Of a DNA stretch of 64,000 bases, positions 16,764-26,118 are shown piece after piece. The position numbers and the translations under genes were made by a program. This DNA is from Candidatus Aquicultor sp. (GTDB lineage Bacteria > Actinomycetota > Aquicultoria > Aquicultorales > Aquicultoraceae), in NCBI GenBank assembly GCA_036504445.1, contig DASXVE010000030.1:1-64000 (forward strand), read 5' to 3'. Under the pieces are notes generated by a model. The model did not search any database and was not told where the DNA came from. It worked only from the letters and a program-made list of their open reading frames with translations. How positions within the stretch are numbered: the first letter of the stretch is position 1; each line of letters begins with the position of its first letter.

Positions 16764-16836
16764 TGCCCCCAGGGGAATTCGAATCCCCGCCGCAGCCTTG
16801 AAAGGGCTGTGTCCTAGGCCCCTAGACGATGGGGGC
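16764..16836 (-). tRNA. tRNA-Glu (TTC)
   Basis: 73 bases without CCA. Acceptor GCCCCCA/TGGGGGC; anticodon loop CTTTCAA (TTC). The 3' end reads ACAAAG, so CCA must be added after transcription, unlike its three neighbours. Confidence 0.93.
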
Positions 16837-16837
16837 A

Positions 16838-16913
16838 TGGTGAGCCGTGAAGGACTCGAACCTTCGACACCCGGATTAAAAGTCCGGTGCTCTACCAACT
16901 GAGCTAACGGCCC
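16838..16913 (-). tRNA. tRNA-Lys (TTT)
   Basis: 76 bases. Acceptor GGGCCGT/ACGGCTC; anticodon loop CTTTTAA (TTT); CCA encoded. First of the cluster; only one base separates its 3' CCA from the tRNA-Glu 5' end. Confidence 0.95.
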
Positions 16914-16992
16914 GACTAAAGAACCGTTGTTTACTATCCGTAAACAAAAAATAGCGTAGCGGTAGACATACATTACCGCTACAGCATTAGAT

Positions 16993-17021
16993 ATGATACT
17001 ACAGCTAAACCCCAATGTCAA
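16993..17021 (-). promoter_or_regulatory. Housekeeping promoter of the tRNA Lys-Glu-Val-Asp cluster
   Basis: Minus strand: TTGACA (17016-17021), a 17-bp spacer, TATCAT (16993-16998). The -35 is perfect and the spacing optimal, 80 bases before tRNA-Lys. Confidence 0.75.
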
Positions 17022-17144
17022 TCGCTACCATGCATGCCAGCGCTCAACCGGCATGCCGTGCACATAAACCATACCAGCAATTATAGCGCGCCCACATACA
17101 TTAGCAAGAGCGAATCATAAATATCGGGGTTTACCCGGATACGA

Positions 17145-18707
17145 CTAATGGCGGAAGTGGCGCTTGCCGGTAAAGACAAGCGGAACACCGTATTCGTTTG
17201 CCGCAGCGATAACTTCATCATCATGGATTGAACCGCCCGGCTCGACGATGCACGATGCGCCGGCTTCAACCGCCGCGTCTAAACCGTCCCTGAACGGGAA
17301 GAAGGCATCGGATGCTACAACGGCCCCTTTTACCTTCTCGCCGCCTTTGCGCGCTCCAAGCCAGGTTGAGTCAACACGGCTCATCTGACCGGCGCCGACA
17401 CCAACAGTCGCCTGGTCTTTAACGTAGATGATCGCATTCGACTTAACGTGTTTTGCGATCTTCCAGGCAAATACCATGTCTTTCCATTGTCCTTCGGATG
17501 GCCGCGCCTCGCTTACCACGCGCCAATCGGCGGCTGACTCTTCGATATTGTCGAAATCCTGCATGAGCACGCCGCCGTTCACACGGCGCACATCGTGGTC
17601 GAAGTAGCTCACGGTCGTAACGCCGCCGGTATCGATTAGACGAAGGTTCGCTTTCTTTGTAAGGATATCGAGCGCCTCTTCGGCGTAGCCCGGTGCGATG
17701 ACCACCTCGGTAAAGATTTTTCCCATCTCTTCCGCAGCCGCTGCATCGACTACCTGGTTGAAGGCGACAATGCCGCCGTACGCCGATACGGGATCGCAGT
17801 CAAACGCTTTTTTGTATGCATCTGCCAGGTCTTGGCCGATAGCGCAGCCGCACGGATTATTGTGCTTGATAACGGCGCATGCCGGCTCCCGGTCTAAATC
17901 GCACACCAGCGCCCACGCGGCGTTCATATCCAAGATATTGTTATATGAGAGCTCTTTACCGTGGATCTGCTTGAAGTTGACGAGCGCGTCCGCCGGCGCT
18001 CCGGCCTGGCGGTAATACGCCGCTCTCTGGTGCGGGTTTTCACCGTAGCGTGTATCCATGATTTTCTCGAAGGTCATTACTCTGATTTTCGGGAATTCTT
18101 CCTTCTCGTCACGCGATGTGAGGTACTGGGCGATTGTCGAATCATACAGCGCGGTGTGCTTAAACGCCTCTTTGCAGAGCGTAAAACGGGTGTCGCGCGA
18201 GACCGCCCCATCGTTGGCGCGCATCTCAACAAGAATCTTCGGATACCAGCTCGCATCGACCACAACAGTAACGCCCTCAAAATTCTTTGCGGCGGCCCTG
18301 ATCATTGTCGGACCACCGATATCGATATTTTCAATCGCCTCGTCGAGTGTGACGTTCGGCTTGGCGATTGTCGTCGCAAACGGGTAGAGATTCACACACA
18401 CGAGATCGATCGGCTCGATCGCCGCGTCGGCGATCTGCCGCATGTGCTCTTCTTTCCTGCGGTCGGCAAGAATCCCGCCGGAGATTTTCGGATGCAGCGT
18501 TTTGAGCCGCCCCTCCATCATCTCAGGGAAGCCGGTATATTCAGATACTTCAGTAGCGATAATTCCCGCATCACGCAGCGCACGTGCCGTACCACCAGTC
18601 GAGAGAATCTCGACCCCCATATCTTTAAGCCCTTTGGCGAACTCGATAACTCCGGTTTTATCGGAAACACTGATTATTGCCCGCCTGATTTTAATCTTGT
18701 CGATCAT
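17145..18707 (-). CDS. purH: Bifunctional AICAR formyltransferase / IMP cyclohydrolase (PurH)
   Basis: 520 residues, full length. The N-terminal IMP cyclohydrolase (MGS-like) domain has ISVSDKTGVIEFAKGL, STGGTARALRDAG and GRLKTLHPKISGGIL; the C-terminal transformylase domain has RYGENPHQRAAYY, IKHNNPCG, the AYGGI segment and a C-terminal VEPGGSIHDDEVI. It performs the last two steps to IMP using 10-formyl-THF. GGAGG precedes the ATG. A minus-strand TATAAT at 18747-18752 suggests its own promoter, since 248 bases separate it from purN. Confidence 0.96.
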   Translation of the reverse strand: MIDKIKIRRAIISVSDKTGVIEFAKGLKDMGVEILSTGGTARALRDAGIIATEVSEYTGFPEMMEGRLKTLHPKISGGILADRRKEEHMRQIADAAIEPIDLVCVNLYPFATTIAKPNVTLDEAIENIDIGGPTMIRAAAKNFEGVTVVVDASWYPKILVEMRANDGAVSRDTRFTLCKEAFKHTALYDSTIAQYLTSRDEKEEFPKIRVMTFEKIMDTRYGENPHQRAAYYRQAGAPADALVNFKQIHGKELSYNNILDMNAAWALVCDLDREPACAVIKHNNPCGCAIGQDLADAYKKAFDCDPVSAYGGIVAFNQVVDAAAAEEMGKIFTEVVIAPGYAEEALDILTKKANLRLIDTGGVTTVSYFDHDVRRVNGGVLMQDFDNIEESAADWRVVSEARPSEGQWKDMVFAWKIAKHVKSNAIIYVKDQATVGVGAGQMSRVDSTWLGARKGGEKVKGAVVASDAFFPFRDGLDAAVEAGASCIVEPGGSIHDDEVIAAANEYGVPLVFTGKRHFRH

Positions 18708-18955
18708 CTACCCCTCCTTATTTCACAACCTTACATTGTTTCACTGATTATACTGTAAGCGATATAGATAGGCTATTATTTTGCGGTTAGTAGATGCAAT
18801 TGTTACGTAGTTATATTGGTGTTAACCGAACACACTCAACCTTAAACGCTGCAGATGAAAAAGCCTTGTAATAACATAGGGCGATTTAGGCGCGAACGAG
18901 AGAGAATATATTGGCTGTTTGTAAGTAGCTTTTGGTGATTAAGAATACATTCCTG

Positions 18956-19594
18956 CTATTCTACGATATGGACTCTTCTGCCCTCTATGCGCAATCGCCC
19001 TTCACAGTAGAGTTTGATGGCTTTCGGGTAGATTACGTGCTCGACCGCATGTATCTTCGCGGCGAGCGTCTCTTCAGTGTCGTCCTCGTCCACGTACACG
19101 CACTCCTGGAGGATAATCGGACCTTCGTCGAAAACCTCGTTGGCGAAGTGCACGGTTATGCCTGTTACTTTGACGCCGTAGGCGAGCGCATCGGCAATGC
19201 CGTGCGCGCCGGGAAAGGACGGCAGAAGCGCCGGGTGAAGGTTCAACGCGCGGTTGGGATACACATCGAGTACCTCTTTCCCGAGGAGGCGCATGTAGCC
19301 GGCCATAACGACGAGCTCAACACCATACTGCCGCAATTGCTTTAAAAGCGCAACGTTGTATGCCGCCTCATCGGCGTACTCGCTTCGCTTAAGTATAGCG
19401 GTGGGGATATTATGGGTTGTCGCCCGAACCAGGCCGTAGGCATCCGACCTGCTGCTGATAACGACCGCGATATCGGCCGGCACTTCTCCAGATTCACACT
19501 TGTCGATTATCGCCTGCAAATTGCTGCCGCTTCCCGAAATCAGCACCCCGAGATTAACGCGACCGTTCGGCTGCCCGCCAAACCCGTTAGACAT
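18956..19594 (-). CDS. purN: Phosphoribosylglycinamide formyltransferase (PurN)
   Basis: About 212 residues from the ATG at 19594. This start overlaps the purM stop (ATGTCTAA), giving translational coupling; a longer frame from 19636 would run into purM. Motifs: VLISGSGSNLQAIID (substrate loop), AGYMRLLG, the catalytic NLHPALLPSFPG (Asn, His) and HFANEVFDEGPIILQ (Asp). It transfers formyl from 10-formyl-THF to GAR. Last gene of the purC-purN operon. Confidence 0.95.
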   Translation of the reverse strand: MSNGFGGQPNGRVNLGVLISGSGSNLQAIIDKCESGEVPADIAVVISSRSDAYGLVRATTHNIPTAILKRSEYADEAAYNVALLKQLRQYGVELVVMAGYMRLLGKEVLDVYPNRALNLHPALLPSFPGAHGIADALAYGVKVTGITVHFANEVFDEGPIILQECVYVDEDDTEETLAAKIHAVEHVIYPKAIKLYCEGRLRIEGRRVHIVE

Positions 19595-20630
19595 AGCGCA
19601 CCACGCCTGTGCCGGGCGCAATCCTGCCGATCTCAAAGGTGGTCTCCCCCTCGCCTATGAGCAGCTTGAGCGCATCATACAAATCACTGCCATCGACAAC
19701 GATTGCCATGCCAATACCCATGTTAAACGTCTGCAACATCTCGGCTTGGGCGATATTGCCCTCGCGCTCCATAAAGGCAAAGATAGGCGGCGCATCCCAC
19801 GAGCCAAGCTTAAGCTCGGCATCGACCCCTGCGGGCAGGATTCTCGGGATATTATGCGTCAACCCTCCGCCCGTTATGTGAGCGAGCCCTTTTATCTTTA
19901 TCTCTTGCATAAGTTTAAGGATCGGTTTCACGTATATCTTGGTCGGTTTTAAAAGCTCCAATCCGAGACTTTTGCCGCTATCCCAATAGACGGTATCAAG
20001 CAAAAGATTCTTGGTTTCGACGAGTTTTCGCGCAAGCGAATAGCCGTTGCTGTGAAGCCCGCTTGACGCAAGCCCGATGATGACATCGCCCTCCGTAATC
20101 GTCTCGCCGGTTATAACGTCCGGTTTATCAACGATACCGACCGCAAAACCGGCCAGGTCGTATTCACCCGGTGCATAAAAACCGGGCATCTCCGCAGTCT
20201 CGCCGCCAAGGAGTGCGCATCCCGCCTGCCGGCAGCCCTCGGCGATGCCTTCGATCACCGCTGCGGTCTTATGCGGCTCAAGCGCGCCGGTCGCGAAGTA
20301 ATCGAGGTAAAACAGAGGTTCCGCCCCCTGTACCAAAATATCGTTTACGCACATAGCGACCAAGTCGATGCCAACCGTATCGTGTATATCGAGCGTTTGG
20401 GCGATTTTGAGCTTGGTGCCGACGCCGTCGGTACCCGATACCAGCACCGGTTCTTTATAGCGCTTGGTATCGATGCCGAAGAGGCCGCCGAAGCCGCCGA
20501 TATCGGTTAACACTCCGGGGCGAAACGTCGATCGCACCGATTTCTTTATAAACTCAACCACCTGCTCGCCGGCTTTAATATCTACACCGGCGTCTTTATA
20601 TGTTAAACCTTCGTTGTTTGCGTCAACCAT
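19587..20630 (-). CDS. purM: Phosphoribosylformylglycinamidine cyclo-ligase (PurM)
   Basis: 347 residues from the ATG at 20630 (MVDANNEGLTYKDAGVDI), which overlaps the purF stop as TAATG; the usual family length supports this over the longer frame from 20714. Motifs: TYKDAGVD, GTDGVGTKLKIA, HDTVGIDLVAMCVND, LGGETAEMPGFY and HITGGGLTHNIPRILP. It makes AIR from FGAM with ATP. Coupled on both sides (purF before, purN after). Confidence 0.95.
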   Translation of the reverse strand: MVDANNEGLTYKDAGVDIKAGEQVVEFIKKSVRSTFRPGVLTDIGGFGGLFGIDTKRYKEPVLVSGTDGVGTKLKIAQTLDIHDTVGIDLVAMCVNDILVQGAEPLFYLDYFATGALEPHKTAAVIEGIAEGCRQAGCALLGGETAEMPGFYAPGEYDLAGFAVGIVDKPDVITGETITEGDVIIGLASSGLHSNGYSLARKLVETKNLLLDTVYWDSGKSLGLELLKPTKIYVKPILKLMQEIKIKGLAHITGGGLTHNIPRILPAGVDAELKLGSWDAPPIFAFMEREGNIAQAEMLQTFNMGIGMAIVVDGSDLYDALKLLIGEGETTFEIGRIAPGTGVVRYV

Positions 20631-22075
20631 TATGTGGCCTCTTCCTCCTCGAGCATGAGTTTTGAAACCCTGAAATCTTCTGGCACATTGATTGGGTATT
20701 GCCCGTCGAAACACGCCATGCAGAATTGTTCGCTTTGGCCTTCCGTTGATTTAACGAGCCCCTCTAAGCTTAAGTAACCGAGGCTGTCCGCCCCGATAAA
20801 TTTGCACACATCATCGATGCTGTTATTCGCTGCGATAAGCTGCTCCTGGGTATCGGTATCGATTCCGTAAAAGCACGGCCATTGAACCGGCGGCGAGCTG
20901 ATGCGCATGTGGATCTCGCGCGCCCCCGCTTCCCGTAGCATATCGATAAGTTTCTTGCTGGTATTGCCCCGCACGATAGAATCGTCGACGACGACTATCC
21001 GCTTGCCGTCGATAACTTCGCGAAGCGGATTAAGTTTGAGCTTGATTCCAACCTGCCGAATCGTCTGTGTCGGCTGAATAAACGTTCGCCCAACATAACG
21101 GTTCTTGACCAACCCTTCCCGATACGGGATGCCCGATGCTCGGGAGTAGCCGACCGCTGCCGGCACGCCGGAGTCCGGCACGCCCAATACCAGATCGGCA
21201 TCGACCGGGTTCTCTTTTGCCAGCTCAGCGCCCATAGCTTCACGCGCGCTGTAGACCAGCCGGTTGCACAGCTTAGTGTCGGGCCGGGCGAAGTAGACGA
21301 ACTCAAAAATGCAAAGGCTGGTTTTATTCGATTCCACCGCCTGGATGCTGCGCATGCCGACCTCGTCGATAATGATGAGCTCGCCGGGGTTCACGTCGCG
21401 CAGGTAGGTGGCGCCAACAATATCCAGCCCGCACGTCTCCGAGGCAATTACGTAATGCTCGCCCAGCCTTCCGAGAACCAGTGGCCGGATACCGTGCGGG
21501 TCGCGCATTGCAAAAAGCCTTGTCTCGGTCATAACCACGACCGAATACGCGCCGTGCAGCCGCTTCATCGTCTCTTTTATTGCATCTTCGATGCCTTCAT
21601 CTGCATACGATGCGATAAGAGAGGCTATGACTTCACTATCGCTTGTCGAGCGAAATTTCTGCCCGTGCTCGCTCAGCTCGGTCCTGAGCTCCTGCGTATT
21701 GACCAGGTTGCCGTTATGCGCAAGCGCCAGACTCCCGCCTTTAAACGTTTTATAGATCGGTTGCGCGTTCTCCCAGTGCGTCGAACCGGTTGTCGAGTAA
21801 CGCACGTGCCCGATGGCAATATTACCCTGCAGGCTGGCAAGATTACTATCCTTGAATACCTGGGTAAGTAGCCCCATGTCTTTATAGATAATGATCGAGC
21901 GGTCGTCCGATACTGCGATTCCGGCGCTCTCCTGGCCCCGGTGCTGCAGTGCGTACAGGCCGAAATAGGTCAGCCTGCTTACATCTTCGCCCGGTGCAAA
22001 AATGCCGAAGACACCGCATGCCTCTTCGGGCCGGTCCGGACGGTCATAATCGAAGTCATCAATATTGTGACTCAA
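20630..22075 (-). CDS. purF: Amidophosphoribosyltransferase (PurF), iron-sulfur type
   Basis: About 481 residues from a TTG at 22075, chosen because AAGGAG lies nine bases before it; the upstream in-frame ATGs have no ribosome site. The Ntn glutaminase nucleophile is Cys in EEACGVFGIF after a propeptide of about 19 residues, which must be cleaved. PRPP site: KRIVVVDDSIVRGNTS. Cys residues in CIFEFVYFARPDTKLC and FCMACFDGQYP match the [4Fe-4S] ligands of the oxygen-sensitive Bacillus-type enzyme. First committed step of purine synthesis. A 134-base gap to purQ may hold an internal promoter. Confidence 0.95.
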   Translation of the reverse strand: MSHNIDDFDYDRPDRPEEACGVFGIFAPGEDVSRLTYFGLYALQHRGQESAGIAVSDDRSIIIYKDMGLLTQVFKDSNLASLQGNIAIGHVRYSTTGSTHWENAQPIYKTFKGGSLALAHNGNLVNTQELRTELSEHGQKFRSTSDSEVIASLIASYADEGIEDAIKETMKRLHGAYSVVVMTETRLFAMRDPHGIRPLVLGRLGEHYVIASETCGLDIVGATYLRDVNPGELIIIDEVGMRSIQAVESNKTSLCIFEFVYFARPDTKLCNRLVYSAREAMGAELAKENPVDADLVLGVPDSGVPAAVGYSRASGIPYREGLVKNRYVGRTFIQPTQTIRQVGIKLKLNPLREVIDGKRIVVVDDSIVRGNTSKKLIDMLREAGAREIHMRISSPPVQWPCFYGIDTDTQEQLIAANNSIDDVCKFIGADSLGYLSLEGLVKSTEGQSEQFCMACFDGQYPINVPEDFRVSKLMLEEEEAT

Positions 22076-22209
22076 AACAAAAAACTCCTTAGAACTCGCT
22101 TGCATCTTATGCGCGCTTGCTCTACGTAAGAATATATTGTAAGCATTAATAAGCTTAACGCACATTATGTATGGTTGTAAGCACCCGCGTGTGTACTCGC
22201 AATGTGTGC

Positions 22210-23007
22210 CTACAAATTACGCTTTACATAATCGACCGCGTTTTTAAATATCACAAGGCCGTCACCCTCATCGGGCAGGTTCTCGCGGGTCCAGCGCGGG
22301 TGCTGCGTGCGCCGGATATAGTTTTCCGGGTGCGGCATCATCCCGAAAATGCGCCCGGTCTCATCACATATTCCGGCAATGTGCTCGACCGACCCATTTG
22401 GATTAACCGGATAGTCGCCAAACTCGCCGTCCTTATCGACATAACGAACAACTACCTGGCCGTTATCGTTAAGACGTTTAAGCGCCGCGTCGTCACGCGG
22501 GATAAACTTGCCCTCGCCGTGACAAATCGGCACATAAACCGGTTTCTCGATCCCTTTGGTAAAGATGCACTTCGAAGTAGGATTAACCTTAAGATTTACC
22601 CAGCGATCCTCGAACTTGCCGGAGTCGTTGTTGGTAAGCGTGACGTCTTGCTGCATGTAATTGCCGTCAAATCCAGGCAAGATACCGAGCTTTACCATAA
22701 CTTGAAAGCCGTTGCACACGCCGAGGATGAGCTTGCCGTCGGCAATAAATTCTAACAGTTCGTCTTTTAGCTTATATTTCAGCTTGTTTGCCAGCACTTT
22801 ACCCGAGGCGATGTCGTCACCAAAGGAAAAGCCGCCGGGCAGCATCAGAATCTGATAATCTCTCAGGCGCTTTATACCGTCTGCGATATCATGTAGGTGC
22901 ACGCGCTCGGCATCCGCACCGGCGAGCTCAAATGCATCCTGAGCGTCGCGGTCGCGGTTAATACCGGCGGCTAGCAGTACGATTACTCTTGGTTTTTCAC
23001 TCATCAT
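22210..23007 (-). CDS. purQ: FGAM synthase glutaminase subunit (PurQ)
   Basis: 265 residues. Class I glutamine amidotransferase with the nucleophile in LILGVCNGFQVMVKLG, oxyanion-region MLPGGFSFGDDIASG, and the His-Glu of the C-terminal MMPHPEN. It supplies ammonia to PurSL. Only 3 bases separate it from purSL. At 265 residues it is of the longer PurQ kind, with an insertion near PICHGEGKFIPRDD. Confidence 0.94.
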   Translation of the reverse strand: MMSEKPRVIVLLAAGINRDRDAQDAFELAGADAERVHLHDIADGIKRLRDYQILMLPGGFSFGDDIASGKVLANKLKYKLKDELLEFIADGKLILGVCNGFQVMVKLGILPGFDGNYMQQDVTLTNNDSGKFEDRWVNLKVNPTSKCIFTKGIEKPVYVPICHGEGKFIPRDDAALKRLNDNGQVVVRYVDKDGEFGDYPVNPNGSVEHIAGICDETGRIFGMMPHPENYIRRTQHPRWTRENLPDEGDGLVIFKNAVDYVKRNL

Positions 23008-23010
23008 CCA

Positions 23011-26000
23011 TCACCACCGAAGGGGCGCTTTCCACGCCTCTTTAAGTTCATCAATGCCTGCGTTGATCAGTGTGGTGGCGCCGTGTGCTACCGTAAAACG
23101 ACCGATGGCCGTAACGTAGCCGATTTTTGCGCACGGCACACTACCCATCATCGCCTCAAACTCGGCCGCCATCGAAGGCGCAATCGTTACGATAAAGCGA
23201 CTGTTCGATTCGGAGAAGAGCACCTTCTGCACATCCAAATCACCGTCGGCCGGCACCTGCTTCATATCCAGCGCCATTCCGAGCCCGCCGGCAAATGCGC
23301 TCTCAGCAGCGGCAACGGCAATTCCGCCCTCCGAGCAATCGTGAGCCGATGCTACGAGGCCGTTTTGAATAGCACTATGGAGCGCCCGGTACAGTCCAAG
23401 CGCGGCTTGTACATCGACCTGCGGCACGTTCGCGCCTTTAGCCCCATGCAGCACATAGTAGTGCGAACCGCCGAGCTCATCGTGCGTCGTGCCCAGCATG
23501 TAGACTAAATCGCCGGCACGCTTGGCATCCATCGTAACCGCACGCTCGACATCGGGCACAATGCCGATCGCCGAGATAAGCAGTGTCGGCGGAATTGCAA
23601 TTGTATTATCTCCGAGCTTGTACTCGTTATGGAAACTATCTTTACCTGAAATAAACGGTGTCCCTAAGCCTACGGCTGTGTCGTAGCAGCCTTTAGCCGC
23701 GCGGACAAGCTGGGCGAGTTTGTGGTCGCCGTCCGGATTGGTATCTGAAAGAATCGGGTTACCCCAACAGAAATTATCTAAAATCGCGATGTGGTCGGGA
23801 TCGCCACCCACCGCGACTATGTTTCTAATCGCCTCATCGATGGCGGAAGCCGCCATCCAGTAGGTATCGATTTCGCCGTATTTGGGATTGATGCCGTTTG
23901 ACACCGCGATGCCGCGTTTTGAACTGCCGCGCGGGCGGATAACCGCGGCGTCGGCCGGCCCATCGTTATATGCGCCGGTCAGCGGCTTAACAACGCTCGC
24001 TCCCTGCACCTCATGGTCGTACTGGCGAATTACCCACTCCTTGCTGCACACGTTAAAAGCACCAAGAATACGTTTTAGATCACCGGTTGCGTCGGTGCCC
24101 GCGGCAGCTATATCCGGCTCCGCCTCAAATACCGGCCGCCACTCGGCTTTTAGCTGCAAGCCCGGCAGACCTTCATGGACGAATTCGCTCTCTAGATACA
24201 GAACCGTTTTCCCATCGTATTTGATGTGGACTTTCCCACTATCGGTAAACTTACCTATAACCGTCGCCTCAACATCGCGGCGCCGGCATAAATCCAAGAA
24301 ACCTTCGATTGTTTCAGGCGCTACTGCTACCGTCATGCGCTCCTGCGATTCCGACACCCAGAGCTCCCACGGCGCAAGACCCGGATACTTGGTCGGCGCT
24401 TTTTCCAGGTCGACCTCGCAGCCGCCGGAAAACTCGCTCATCTCGCCAACGCTCGACGACAGGCCCCCGGCGCCGTTATCGGTTATCGCCCGGTAGAGGT
24501 TTGCCGCGCGTGCCTCAGCAAGCGCATCCTGCATCTTGCGCTGTACGATCGGCGCGCCGATCTGTACAGCCGAGCTCGACGTATCCTCATCGAGGGCAAC
24601 GGATGAAAACGTCGCTCCGTGGATGCCGTCTTTGCCGATTCTTCCCCCCACCATCACGATCAAATCACCCGGTTTTACTTCCTTTTCATGCGACGGCTTG
24701 CCGTTTACCACCTTCGGCATAAACCCACCGGTACCGCAGTAAACGAGCGGATTATATACGTACGCCTCATCGAAGAGGATGGCGCCGTTTACTGTTGGAA
24801 TACCGATTTTATTACCGCCGTCTTCCACGCCTTTGCGCACGCCTTTAAAGATGCGCTTGGGGTGAAGCACGGTTTGCGGAAGCTTCTCATAGGGGAAGTC
24901 GGGCGGCCCGAAACAGAACACATCGGTGTTAAAGATAAGGTCGGAGCCGATACCGGTTCCCATCGGGTCGCGGTTGACGCCCACAATACCGGTCACCGCA
25001 CCGCCGTACGGGTCGAGCGCAGACGGGTGATTGTGCGTCTCCACCTTAAACACCATATTGTACTCATCGTCGAATTCGACGACGCCGGCATTATCGACAA
25101 AGACCGACACCAGCCAGCCTTTCTCTTTGCCGATTTCCTCGGTTGCTTTTCTGATATAGGTTTTAAAGAGGCTGGCGATGCGTTCCCGCTTGCCGTCCTC
25201 GGTGTAATCGATTAATGCGTTAAAAATCTTGTGCTTGCAGTGCTCCGACCAGGTTTGTGCGAGCATCTCAAGCTCGACGTCGGTCGGCCGGGGGCCTAAG
25301 CCCATCTTCGCGCGCTCTCCAAGCACACGCTCGTCCTTGAAGTAGTCGCGGATCAGGCGCATCTCTTCGAGGTTCAAGCTGAGCACGCCCTTGGTACTGA
25401 TCTCGATGAGCTCATCATCGGAGACATCAAGGTCGACCTCAGCAACGTTGATGCGACTCGTCGGAGTCGTAGCACCTGTTGCCGCCGGCACGGGCTGTGT
25501 AGCCGCAGCCAACTGCATCACCGCGGTGTCGTCGGTCGTGGGTCCGCCATCGTGTAGCATGGCAGTACCGCCCTTCATGTTCAGACCAAGCCGAACACGT
25601 CCTTTGTACTCAACTCTGTTAAGGTCAATCTCGTATTCCTCAATCAGCGGATTGGCAAGAAGACCGATCGTTATATGTTGCGCTTGCTCGACCGAAATAT
25701 CGCCTTCGAAGAGGTAGAGTCGCGAGGTATGCACCGATTCGCAGGAGGCAAATTTTACCCCGAGCATGTCTTCGATACCCTCAACGGTGGTCACACCGAC
25801 GTTATCGGTAACGCCCGGTTTGTAGCCGACCTCGATCGCCGCATCAAACGGCGCATACGCGGCTATATCACGGCGAATCGTGTTGGTAACCGGGTTAACT
25901 TCACTAGTAACGCGATACTCTTGAATTATGGGATCGGTCAAAAGGTCGCACGCTATCCGATCGACCTGATCGGCGCTCAGCGCTTTATGAATGGTGTAGA

Positions 26001-26118
26001 CATCGATAACGCGGACTGATCCAACGGGAATATGCAAATCCTCGATGACTTGTTTTTTCACCGAGTTGCCGCGCGCATCTACGATGCCGGGTTTTAAAAC
26101 GACTTCAACACGCGACAT
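23011..26118 (-). CDS. purL: FGAM synthase, PurS-PurL fusion with two PurS-like domains
   Basis: 1035 residues, against about 740 for free PurL. The first 175 or so residues hold two PurS-like units: VEVVLKPGIVDARGNSVKKQ... and IEVGYKPGVTDNVGVTTVEG..., each followed by a shared LLxxPxIxEYxI segment. An Ala/Thr/Pro-rich linker (about 205-230) follows, then the PurL linker region and catalytic domains: TWSEHCKHKIF, VETHNHPSALDPYGGA, the ITDNGAGGLSSSVGEM loop and the second half with SAHDCSEGGIAVA. It converts FGAR to FGAM with ammonia from PurQ. No separate purS gene is nearby, which fits the fusion. Directly abuts purC. Confidence 0.93.
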   Translation of the reverse strand: MSRVEVVLKPGIVDARGNSVKKQVIEDLHIPVGSVRVIDVYTIHKALSADQVDRIACDLLTDPIIQEYRVTSEVNPVTNTIRRDIAAYAPFDAAIEVGYKPGVTDNVGVTTVEGIEDMLGVKFASCESVHTSRLYLFEGDISVEQAQHITIGLLANPLIEEYEIDLNRVEYKGRVRLGLNMKGGTAMLHDGGPTTDDTAVMQLAAATQPVPAATGATTPTSRINVAEVDLDVSDDELIEISTKGVLSLNLEEMRLIRDYFKDERVLGERAKMGLGPRPTDVELEMLAQTWSEHCKHKIFNALIDYTEDGKRERIASLFKTYIRKATEEIGKEKGWLVSVFVDNAGVVEFDDEYNMVFKVETHNHPSALDPYGGAVTGIVGVNRDPMGTGIGSDLIFNTDVFCFGPPDFPYEKLPQTVLHPKRIFKGVRKGVEDGGNKIGIPTVNGAILFDEAYVYNPLVYCGTGGFMPKVVNGKPSHEKEVKPGDLIVMVGGRIGKDGIHGATFSSVALDEDTSSSAVQIGAPIVQRKMQDALAEARAANLYRAITDNGAGGLSSSVGEMSEFSGGCEVDLEKAPTKYPGLAPWELWVSESQERMTVAVAPETIEGFLDLCRRRDVEATVIGKFTDSGKVHIKYDGKTVLYLESEFVHEGLPGLQLKAEWRPVFEAEPDIAAAGTDATGDLKRILGAFNVCSKEWVIRQYDHEVQGASVVKPLTGAYNDGPADAAVIRPRGSSKRGIAVSNGINPKYGEIDTYWMAASAIDEAIRNIVAVGGDPDHIAILDNFCWGNPILSDTNPDGDHKLAQLVRAAKGCYDTAVGLGTPFISGKDSFHNEYKLGDNTIAIPPTLLISAIGIVPDVERAVTMDAKRAGDLVYMLGTTHDELGGSHYYVLHGAKGANVPQVDVQAALGLYRALHSAIQNGLVASAHDCSEGGIAVAAAESAFAGGLGMALDMKQVPADGDLDVQKVLFSESNSRFIVTIAPSMAAEFEAMMGSVPCAKIGYVTAIGRFTVAHGATTLINAGIDELKEAWKAPLRW

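Noticed and set aside
17961-18758. 265-residue + strand ORF
   Set aside because: Antisense to purH, a shadow of its codon pattern; Arg/Asp-rich low-information protein.
24619-25215. 198-residue + strand ORF
   Set aside because: Antisense to purSL; no ribosome site, no domain.
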